In this document: positions 1 through 5,787 of the stretch, in pieces
Layout: the number at the start of each line of letters is the position of its first letter
Numbering within the stretch: the first letter of the stretch is position 1
Assembly: GCA_947088195.1 (NCBI GenBank)
Contig: CAMUFS010000046.1
Location: forward strand, 1 to 13,719
Reading direction: 5' to 3'
Source: an uncultured Clostridia bacterium
Lineage (GTDB): Bacteria > Bacillota > Clostridia > Lachnospirales > Lachnospiraceae
Length of the DNA stretch: 13,719 nt
The notes under the pieces: model-generated
Told to the model about the DNA's origin: nothing
Databases searched by the model: none
The model's input: the letters and a program-made list of their open reading frames with translations, nothing else
Made by a program: the position numbers and the translations under genes

Positions 1-1
1 T

Positions 2-547
2 GACAAGGGAGAGAATTATCGCATTCGCTGGGGATTGGTGGAAGGTGGAGTGCCGACCAGCGAGCTTCCTTCTCATCTGATGAACCATGAGGTAAAAAAA
101 CGCGTGACAAATGGAAAGCACCGTGTTATCTATCATGCACACACGACAAATACAATAGCGCTGACTTTTGTGCTACCTTTGAATGATGAGGTATTTACAA
201 GAGAGCTGTGGGAGATGGCGACAGAGTGTCCGGTAGTATTCCCGGAGGGCGTCGGTGTAATTGGATGGATGGTTCCCGGCGGAAGAGAGATTGCGATTGA
301 GACAAGCAAGCTGATGGAGAGATATAATGTGGCGATCTGGGCGCACCATGGCATGTTCTGTTCTGGGGAAGATTTTGATTTGACTTTTGGTCTGATGCAT
401 ACAGTGGAGAAATCAGCGGAGATCCTTTTAAAGGTGCTTGCGGTGACGCCTAATAAGCTTCAGACCATTCAGCCACAGAACTTTAGGGATTTGGCAGATG
501 GATTCCGGTTAAAGCTTCCAGAGCGTTTCCTTTATGAGAAAGAATAG
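2..547 (+). CDS. rhaD: Rhamnulose-1-phosphate aldolase, C-terminal part (5' end outside window)
   Basis: Partial gene, open from the first bases of the window to TAG at 545-547; about two thirds of a roughly 270-residue class II aldolase is visible. The enzyme cleaves L-rhamnulose 1-phosphate to dihydroxyacetone phosphate and L-lactaldehyde in cytoplasmic rhamnose breakdown. Visible family signatures are the zinc-binding HAH motif in YHAHTTNTIALTF, the third histidine region WAHHGMFCSGEDFD, and the C-terminal TFGLMHTVEKSAEILLKV that is typical of RhaD. The rest of the rhamnose operon presumably lies to the left. The ATG at position 35 is internal, because the reading frame continues upstream of it with conserved-looking residues (GENYRIRWGLVEGG). 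The gene ends just before the hairpins at 563-647 and converges on the small RHH gene. Identification is by remembered motif similarity to E. coli RhaD. Confidence 0.9.
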   Translation, partial: DKGENYRIRWGLVEGGVPTSELPSHLMNHEVKKRVTNGKHRVIYHAHTTNTIALTFVLPLNDEVFTRELWEMATECPVVFPEGVGVIGWMVPGGREIAIETSKLMERYNVAIWAHHGMFCSGEDFDLTFGLMHTVEKSAEILLKVLAVTPNKLQTIQPQNFRDLADGFRLKLPERFLYEKE

Positions 548-562
548 AAAAATAGTTCTTAT

Positions 563-647
563 GTGTGGGGTGCACAGAAGAATAGATTGCTGATATAATC
601 TGCACCCCCACACGGCGGGTAGAAAAGCGAAATGCTTTTCTACCCGC
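563..647 (+). repeat. Two-hairpin intergenic element, copy A
   Basis: Two consecutive hairpins. Hairpin 1 pairs 563-574 (GTGTGGGGTGCA) with 601-613 (TGCACCCCCACAC, one bulged C). Hairpin 2 is the terminator stem described separately (615-628 with 634-647). The hairpins are joined by GGCGGGTAG. A similarly built element with different but self-complementary stems lies at 7611-7694. Seen directly in the sequence; its status as a dispersed repeat family is inferred. Confidence 0.55.
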
Positions 648-661
648 TTCTATTTATTCTT
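615..661 (+). terminator. Intrinsic terminator of the rhamnose transcript
   Basis: A perfect 14-bp stem, GCGGGTAGAAAAGC (615-628) with its complement at 634-647, has a five-base loop GAAAT and is followed by a U-rich tail at 648-661. It lies about 70 bases after the rhaD stop. On the minus strand no U-run follows, so it probably works only for the plus strand. Confidence 0.8.
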
Positions 662-796
662 TTGTGCAAGAAATTCTTTTAAAACTAGATTGATAAACTG
701 GGAAAATGAGCGGTCGTCTGCCTCAGCGAGCTTTTTTAACTGTTCGATCACATCCGCATCAAGTGTGATGCTGACCTTTGTTTTTAATGGCTTCAT
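650..796 (-). CDS. Small ribbon-helix-helix (CopG/Arc-type) DNA-binding protein, 48 aa
   Basis: Reads MKPLKTKVSITLDADVIEQL, then KKLAEADDRSFSQFINLVLK, then EFLAQKNK. The pattern is that of a ribbon-helix-helix repressor: an N-terminal strand (KVSITLDADV, residues 7-16), helix A (VIEQLKKLAEAD), a turn with serine (DRSFSQ), and helix B (FSQFINLVLKEFLAQ). Such proteins dimerise and insert the paired strands into the major groove of a palindromic operator. The start has a clear AGGAG seven bases upstream (804-808), and an extended -10 (TGT-TATATT on the minus strand, 818-826) lies before that. The gene is divergent from the MBOAT cassette and no toxin gene is adjacent, so I favour a solitary repressor over an antitoxin. 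The target is unknown; the dyad at 882-896 is the obvious candidate. Confidence 0.8.
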   Translation of the reverse strand: MKPLKTKVSITLDADVIEQLKKLAEADDRSFSQFINLVLKEFLAQKNK

Positions 797-843
797 TAGC
801 ATACTCCTTTTTCGTATAATATAACATTTTGTCCGTTTTAATA

Positions 844-872
844 TTGACTTGTCGTCTAAAGTAGGATAAAGT
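844..872 (+). promoter_or_regulatory. Candidate promoter of the MBOAT/SGNH cassette
   Basis: TTGACT at 844-849, a 17-base spacer and TAAAGT at 867-872. Two TATAAT hexamers further down (885-890 and 895-900) are alternative -10 elements with poor -35 partners. The true start site cannot be settled from sequence. Confidence 0.4.
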
Positions 873-881
873 ATTATGAAG

Positions 882-896
882 TAGTATAATATACTA
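882..896. promoter_or_regulatory. Perfect 15-bp dyad, candidate operator
   Basis: TAGTATA-A-TATACTA, seven-base arms around one central base. It lies between the divergent RHH and MBOAT genes, just downstream of the best promoter and overlapping one TATAAT box. The position suits a repressor site, and ribbon-helix-helix proteins commonly bind short AT-rich dyads of this kind. The link to the neighbouring RHH protein is inferred. Confidence 0.45.
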
Positions 897-918
897 TAAT
901 TATGACAGGAGATAGATT

Positions 919-2370
919 ATGAGCTATATATCCATCTATTTTTATTTATTTGTAGGGATGCTGCTTATCATGTATTATATCCTTCCCAAGCGATGTCGGT
1001 GGTTTGTGCTTCTTTTAGGAAGCATGGTGTTTTATTATAAGATTTCGGAAAAAGGCTATAAAGTATTTCTCATCACTTTATTAATAAGCTATAGCATGGG
1101 ACTTTTGCTTGATTATATGCATAATACAGGAAAATCACTGATAAAATGTCGCATTGTCTTGGCCGGATGCCTAATTTTCACTGTTGCGCCTCTGATTGTG
1201 ACAAAAGAGGGGAATTTTGTCTTACAGTCTCTTTTACATAAAAGGACATATCCTTGGATTGTGCCTGTGGGACTTTCTTTTTATACTTTACAGATAGTAT
1301 CCTATCTTGTAGATGTTGGCAGGGGTAAGGTAAGAGCACAGAGAAATCTAGGAAAATATGCACTATTTGTCTCTTTTTTTCCTCAGATTATACAGGGACC
1401 AATTCCCAGATATGAGCAGATGAATCCGCAGCTTTTTGAAGGACATGGCTTTAAAGAGGAAAGCTTTTTAAAGGGCATACAGATGATTGTGTGGGGATTT
1501 TTTCTAAAGCTGATGATTGCAGATAGAGCAGCGATTGTGGTCAATACCATTTTTGAAGGTTGGGAGGCATATCGTGGAGGTTATGTGCTGGTGGCAGGAA
1601 TTTTGTACAGTATTCAGCTTTATGCAGATTTTTTGTCGTGCCTGTGTCTTGCCAAGGGAGTGGCGGAGCTTTTCGACATTCATCTTGGGGAGAATTTTCG
1701 ACAGCCTTATATGTCACAGTCCATCAAGGAATTTTGGGGAAGATGGCATATTTCACTAAGTTCTTGGCTAAAAGACTATATCTATATTCCTCTTGGCGGC
1801 AATCGAAGGGGAATATGGCGAAAATACATAAATTTAATTATCACATTTACCATCAGTGGCATGTGGCATGGTGCCGGGTACAAATATATTTTCTGGGGGC
1901 TGATGCATGCATTTTATCAAATAGGCGGAGAGCTTACAAAGAATAGTAGAGATAAGATATTTCGATGTATTGGCATTGGAGAAGAGGGGCGAATTAGAAG
2001 TGGCATCAGATGCATAACAACATGTTTTCTTGTAATGCTTGCTTGGGTCATATTCCGGGCGAGCAGTCTGCGGATAGGGCTATCCATGTTACATAGTATG
2101 ATGACAGTGTATAATCCATGGATCTTTTTTGATGATTCTCTTTTGACGTTGGGGCTATCTTGGAAAGAATGGGGTGTCCTGCTTGCATCCGTATGGTTAC
2201 TTTTTAAGGTGGAGCATCTACAGAGAAATTGCTGTATTCGTGACAGAATATTAGGGCAACCAAGGGTGGTACGATGGGGAATTTATCTTGGGGCAGTTGC
2301 AGTAATTATGGTATTTGGAACCTATGGCTTTGGTTTTGATGCCAGTGATTTTATCTATGGTGGTTTTTAG
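919..2370 (+). CDS. MBOAT-family O-acyltransferase (AlgI/DltB-like)
   Basis: 483-residue polytopic membrane protein of the membrane-bound O-acyltransferase family. Relatives such as AlgI, DltB and PatA transfer an acetyl or D-alanyl group from the cytoplasm toward an extracellular polymer. The diagnostic segments are EFWGRWHISLSSWLKDYIYI (conserved His about 277), IPLGGNRRG, and SGMWHGAGYKYIFWG with the proposed catalytic histidine about 317. Many hydrophobic helices flank these, including the N-terminal YISIYFYLFVGMLLIMYYIL. Length fits the family (about 460-500). The start at 919 has GGAG eight bases upstream. It is followed after six bases by an SGNH protein, as in AlgI-AlgJ/X and DltB-DltD systems, so the two should act together on a surface glycan or teichoic acid. 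The acyl donor and acceptor cannot be read from sequence, and dltA/dltC are not in the window. Confidence 0.92.
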   Translation: MSYISIYFYLFVGMLLIMYYILPKRCRWFVLLLGSMVFYYKISEKGYKVFLITLLISYSMGLLLDYMHNTGKSLIKCRIVLAGCLIFTVAPLIVTKEGNFVLQSLLHKRTYPWIVPVGLSFYTLQIVSYLVDVGRGKVRAQRNLGKYALFVSFFPQIIQGPIPRYEQMNPQLFEGHGFKEESFLKGIQMIVWGFFLKLMIADRAAIVVNTIFEGWEAYRGGYVLVAGILYSIQLYADFLSCLCLAKGVAELFDIHLGENFRQPYMSQSIKEFWGRWHISLSSWLKDYIYIPLGGNRRGIWRKYINLIITFTISGMWHGAGYKYIFWGLMHAFYQIGGELTKNSRDKIFRCIGIGEEGRIRSGIRCITTCFLVMLAWVIFRASSLRIGLSMLHSMMTVYNPWIFFDDSLLTLGLSWKEWGVLLASVWLLFKVEHLQRNCCIRDRILGQPRVVRWGIYLGAVAVIMVFGTYGFGFDASDFIYGGF

Positions 2371-2382
2371 GGAGGAATGAAT

Positions 2383-3900
2383 ATGAAAGCAGAATGGAAA
2401 GCGGGAGTCAGGAAGCGCATAAAGCTTGCCGTGTGTGCGGCTCTGTTTTTATGTCTATTTTTCTCAATGATATATGTCGTTAATCGAACACTGACACCCA
2501 ATTATCTGTATAGCTCAACCAATCCCTTGACAGAGACTTACAGGGGATTTTATAAAATGAAGAAAAATACAATAGATGTACTTTTTTTGGGAAGCAGTCA
2601 TGCAGCATCAGGGTTCAATCCTCAGGATCTCTACAATGCATATGGCATTACAAGCTATAATCTGGGGAGCAATGTTCAGAATATGTGGATTTCTTATTAT
2701 TGGCTTAAGGAGGCATTACAGTATCAAACCCCTAAAGTAGTAGTTTTGGATTGTTATATGTTATTTTTGGATGAAAAAAAGAATGAGGGCAGTGCACGAC
2801 TTGCTCTTGATGATATGAGATGGGGCTCCGTGAAGAGAGAGGCAGTTTCACAGATATGTAGTTTTGATGAAAGCCAATCAAAGCTCTCTTATTTTCTTCG
2901 TAATATACGATTTCACACCAGATGGACAGGGCTAAATGAGACGGATTTCACGTGGGCAGATATGGCGGCAATACCAGAATTAAAAGGCTTTTGGCTGTAT
3001 CGAGGGGTCTGTGGATATTCCGATTATGTGCCGCTGACAGTACAAGAATCAGACAGAGATACATTTGTTCCAGAGGCAGAGCTATATCTGGAACGAATCA
3101 CAGCACTGTGCAAGGAAAAGGAAATAGAATTAATTTTGGTAAAGACACCTACACTTGCACAGACATTGGAGAGGCATAATGCAATGACAGATTATGCGAA
3201 GGTACATCATCTAAAATTTTTGGATTATAATACAGAAGAGCTTTATCATGGAATAGAATTTAACTATGCACTGGATATGCATGACAGCAGTGCAGTGGGG
3301 GATAGAAATGCTCACTCGAATCCTTCTGGAGCGAGAAAAATTACGACTTATCTGGGCGGAGTATTAAAGGATCAGTGTGGATTAACGGCCAAGAAGGATG
3401 ATCAGTGGGAGACAACACGAGAATTTAATAATGGCGTGTGGGTGGATTTTAAACTTCATAATGAGACAGATATTAAGAATTATCTTGCTATGCTTGGAGA
3501 CAGTCGCTATACAATCTTTATTACGGCGAAGGATGACGCGGCAACGTCGCTTAATGCAGAATGTAAAGAATTGCTGCGATCTCTTGGTCTGCGCGCAGAT
3601 TGGAGTGATGCTTATCGAAAAAGTTACATTGCTGTGATAGAACAACAGAAGGTGCTTGTTGAGCAGATGTCAGGTGAGAAATTGGAGAAAATGGGAGCCT
3701 TTCGGGGAGGCTCTGTGATATATCGGGTGGTCAGTGCGGGAATGGATTGTGGGAATGATTGTTCCATTCTAATCAATAGAGGGGAGCAGGCAAAACGATC
3801 GAGAGGACTCAATATCGTTGTCTACAGCAATGATACAAAAAGTGTGATAGATTCTGTTTGTTTTGATACTTGTGCACCAGAATTGACAGCAATAAGATAA
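2383..3900 (+). CDS. Membrane-anchored SGNH/DltD-like protein with C-terminal ILEI/PANDER-like domain
   Basis: 505 residues if started at ATG 2383, where GGAGG (2371-2375) has ideal seven-base spacing; the in-frame ATG at 2377 is almost on top of the ribosome binding site. Residue numbers below count from 2377. A basic N-terminus precedes one membrane helix (about 15-35), placing the rest outside the cell. The SGNH fold begins at IDVLFLGSSHAASGF (candidate nucleophile Ser74), followed by NLGSN (97-99) and a late GDRNAHSNPSGARKITTYL block with candidate His313 and an Asp four residues before it. Residues about 345-507 look like an ILEI/PANDER (FAM3) domain: YTIFITAKDDAATSLNAE and YRKSYIAVIE, then RGLNIVVYSN and IDSVCFDT. 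Paired with the upstream MBOAT gene, it probably completes acyl transfer to, or removal from, an extracellular polymer. Lipase or esterase activity alone is an alternative. Confidence 0.85.
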   Translation: MKAEWKAGVRKRIKLAVCAALFLCLFFSMIYVVNRTLTPNYLYSSTNPLTETYRGFYKMKKNTIDVLFLGSSHAASGFNPQDLYNAYGITSYNLGSNVQNMWISYYWLKEALQYQTPKVVVLDCYMLFLDEKKNEGSARLALDDMRWGSVKREAVSQICSFDESQSKLSYFLRNIRFHTRWTGLNETDFTWADMAAIPELKGFWLYRGVCGYSDYVPLTVQESDRDTFVPEAELYLERITALCKEKEIELILVKTPTLAQTLERHNAMTDYAKVHHLKFLDYNTEELYHGIEFNYALDMHDSSAVGDRNAHSNPSGARKITTYLGGVLKDQCGLTAKKDDQWETTREFNNGVWVDFKLHNETDIKNYLAMLGDSRYTIFITAKDDAATSLNAECKELLRSLGLRADWSDAYRKSYIAVIEQQKVLVEQMSGEKLEKMGAFRGGSVIYRVVSAGMDCGNDCSILINRGEQAKRSRGLNIVVYSNDTKSVIDSVCFDTCAPELTAIR

Positions 3901-3983
3901 GAAGATCAGAATTTGGAATGGTCAAAAATCCGGTAATAGAAAAGAAATCTGTAAATTACTTCCTAGTATTTGCCTATTTGCTG

Positions 3984-3992
3984 TGCTATACT
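3984..3992 (+). promoter_or_regulatory. Candidate extended -10 promoter before the oxidoreductase
   Basis: TGC-TATACT at 3984-3992 in the 148-base gap between the SGNH gene and the oxidoreductase; the -35 region is weak. No terminator was found between the two genes, so read-through from the MBOAT cassette is also possible. Confidence 0.35.
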
Positions 3993-4048
3993 GAGCATAT
4001 CAGAAAAAGCAGATTTAATGCCAGTATATGCGGCAGAATGGAGGATTT

Positions 4049-5335
4049 ATGGTTAAGAAACGTTATGCACAGGTAGGCACAGGAAGCAGAGCAAGAATGT
4101 ACTATGAGGCGATCTGTTCAACCTTTAAGGACACATGCGATATTGTAGGTTTTTGTGATCTAAGTCAGACAAGAATGAATTATGCGAACAGTATCATAGA
4201 GAAGGAGCATGGACATGCGCCAGTGCCGACTTATCATTATACAGAATTTGACAAGATGATCGATGAGACAAAGCCAGATGTGGTTATTGTCACATCTGTG
4301 GACCGCACACATCATGAATATATTATCCGTGCAATGAAAAAAGGCTGTGATGTTATCACGGAGAAGCCGATGACAATCGACGAGGAAAAAGCGCAGGAGA
4401 TTATCAATGTACAAAAAGAAACAGGAAAACATCTGCGCGTGACATTTAATTATCGCTATGCGCCGACCAACACAAAGATCCGTGAGCTTATTATGGATGA
4501 TACCATTGGAGAAGTGTTTTCTGTTCATTTTGAATGGCTGTTAAATACAAAGCATGGTGCAGATTATTATAGAAGATGGCACAGAAGTAAGACAAACAGT
4601 GGCGGGCTTTTGGTACATAAATCCACTCACCATTTTGATTTGGTTAATTTCTGGCTTGGCACCCGCCCAGAAAAAGTCTTTGCATTTGGTGCGAGAAATT
4701 TCTATGGCAAAGAAAATGCGGAACGCCGCGGCGTAAAAGAATTTTATTATAGATGTCATGGCAGCGAGGCAGCAAAGAACGATCCCTTTGCGATTGATCT
4801 GGAGGCAAATCCAGTGCTGAAAGCACTTTATCTCGACGCGGAGGAGGACAGCGGATACATTCGTGACAGAAGCGTGTTCGGTGATGATATTACCATCGAG
4901 GATACCATGAGCGTGGTAGTAAAATACGAGAGTGGAGCGCAACTAAGCTATTCTCTCAATTCTTATATGCCTTGGGAAGGATTTATTGTATCATTTAATG
5001 GATCGAAGGGAAGAATAGAATATAGAGTGGTGGAGAATGCTTATATTAACGGTGGCGGAGATAAGTCAGAGGAAGGTGCTCAGAAGGGCAAGGAGATTAT
5101 GGTGTGCCCAATGTTTGGAAAGCCTTACCGCGTGGACGTAGAGCAGGGAGTCGGCGGACATGGAGGCGGAGATAAGGTGCTTTTAAACGATATATTTGGA
5201 ACACCAGATTACGATAGATTCGAGCGTGCAGCATCTCATGTGGATGGTGCGATGTCAATACTGACAGGTGTGGCAGCAAATAAATCAATCGCATCAGGAG
5301 AACCAGTTAGAATAAAAGATTTAATTCAACTGTAA
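4049..5335 (+). CDS. Gfo/Idh/MocA-family NAD(P)-dependent oxidoreductase
   Basis: 428-residue cytoplasmic protein. The start at 4049 is chosen because GGAGG (4040-4044) sits just upstream; an earlier in-frame ATG at 4028 lacks one. The N-terminal Rossmann fold begins with YAQVGTGSRARMYYEA and ends near the EKP motif (VITEKPM, Lys about 106) that contacts cofactor and substrate in this family. The C-terminal domain holds SGGLLVHKSTHHFDLVNFWL: His194 aligns with the usual catalytic histidine, while the Asp usually four residues before it appears as His190. Family members oxidise or reduce sugars, inositols and related polyols. The substrate here is not determinable and the neighbours give no clear pathway. 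The Gly-rich stretch GGGDKSEEGAQKGKE at about 340 and QGVGGHGGGDKVLLNDIFG are typical of the larger members. Confidence 0.9.
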   Translation: MVKKRYAQVGTGSRARMYYEAICSTFKDTCDIVGFCDLSQTRMNYANSIIEKEHGHAPVPTYHYTEFDKMIDETKPDVVIVTSVDRTHHEYIIRAMKKGCDVITEKPMTIDEEKAQEIINVQKETGKHLRVTFNYRYAPTNTKIRELIMDDTIGEVFSVHFEWLLNTKHGADYYRRWHRSKTNSGGLLVHKSTHHFDLVNFWLGTRPEKVFAFGARNFYGKENAERRGVKEFYYRCHGSEAAKNDPFAIDLEANPVLKALYLDAEEDSGYIRDRSVFGDDITIEDTMSVVVKYESGAQLSYSLNSYMPWEGFIVSFNGSKGRIEYRVVENAYINGGGDKSEEGAQKGKEIMVCPMFGKPYRVDVEQGVGGHGGGDKVLLNDIFGTPDYDRFERAASHVDGAMSILTGVAANKSIASGEPVRIKDLIQL

Positions 5336-5363
5336 GGATGGGATGATAGCATCTGCTAAGATG

Positions 5364-5393
5364 TTGAATAAATGCAAAAATATGTGTTATACT
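5364..5393 (+). promoter_or_regulatory. Promoter-like sequence ahead of the structured RNA region
   Basis: TTGAAT at 5364-5369, an 18-base spacer, and TATACT at 5388-5393 preceded by TG one base away (extended -10). A transcript would start near 5400 and run through the hairpin at 5403-5433 and the structured RNA. It is among the better promoter matches in the plus-strand intergenic DNA here. Confidence 0.45.
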
Positions 5394-5402
5394 GATGATA
5401 AT

Positions 5403-5433
5403 AAGGCTATGTATCTTTGTGGTACGTAGCCTT
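5403..5433 (+). terminator. Hairpin after the oxidoreductase, possible weak terminator or RNA 5' hairpin
   Basis: AAGGCTATGTA (5403-5413) pairs with TACGTAGCCTT (5423-5433) over 11 bp including one G-U, with a nine-base loop. The tail TTGTTGG is only partly U-rich. It may terminate the oxidoreductase transcript, or, if the promoter at 5364-5393 is used, form the 5' end of a new RNA. Confidence 0.45.
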
Positions 5434-5488
5434 TGTTGGTCTAGTGATATGTAGAAGGGGGAATGTATATCATTTTCGAGAATGGTCC

Positions 5489-5636
5489 GCACAGAGAATG
5501 ACCTATAGTCCTCCGTCACCCCGCTCCCGCTTAGTGAAAAACGTAATGGACGCTAAGCTCGAAACTACCTCGCTAAGCGCCAACGTTTTTCAATAGGTTC
5601 CTTGAGGACCACAGGTTATTCTCTGTGCTGTTTTTT
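5489..5636 (+). ncRNA. Rod-like structured RNA with its own terminator, family not recognised
   Basis: The outer stem pairs 5489-5504 (GCACAGAGAATGACCT) with 5613-5628 over 16 bp with one G-U. A symmetric 3x3 internal loop follows, then GTCCTC (5508-5513) with GAGGAC (5604-5609). After that comes an open region, C-rich on the 5' side (5514-5534, including TCACCCCGCTCCCGC) and 11 bases on the 3' side. An apical stem pairs TGAAAAACGT (5535-5544) with 5583-5592, then TGGACGC (5547-5553) with GCGCCA (5577-5582). A U-run at 5631-5636 directly follows the outer stem, so the 3' arm doubles as a terminator. Stem, central bubble and apical stem in this order recall 6S RNA, but it is short for that and I cannot match conserved 6S bases. 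A C-rich regulatory sRNA or a leader of the downstream reductase are alternatives. ATAGGT at 5594-5599 could also pair with ACCTAT (5502-5507), giving a competing fold. Confidence 0.5.
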
Positions 5637-5702
5637 GGATTATGCTAGTACGTTATCTGGCTATGCGGAGCTTTCTCAAAATAAAGGTATTATCATATTT
5701 AT

Positions 5703-5731
5703 TTTCAAAATATAAAAAATAGTTGTATAAT
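5703..5731 (+). promoter_or_regulatory. Candidate promoter of the nitrite/sulfite reductase
   Basis: TATAAT at 5726-5731 with a weak TTTCAA -35 at 5703-5708 (17-base spacing), about 55 bases before the start codon and downstream of the RNA terminator at 5631-5636. Confidence 0.45.
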
Positions 5732-5787
5732 AAAGGAAGATATAAGGAATAAGCAGATATGTGCAATGTTTGGAAAGGATGAGTAAT

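Noticed and set aside
650..796. Antitoxin of a toxin-antitoxin pair
   Set aside because: No small toxin frame adjoins it on the same strand; the upstream gene is divergent and the downstream one is rhaD.
919..3900. Complete dlt operon (teichoic acid D-alanylation)
   Set aside because: Only DltB-like and DltD-like proteins are present; dltA and dltC are absent, so another acyl group or polymer is equally likely.
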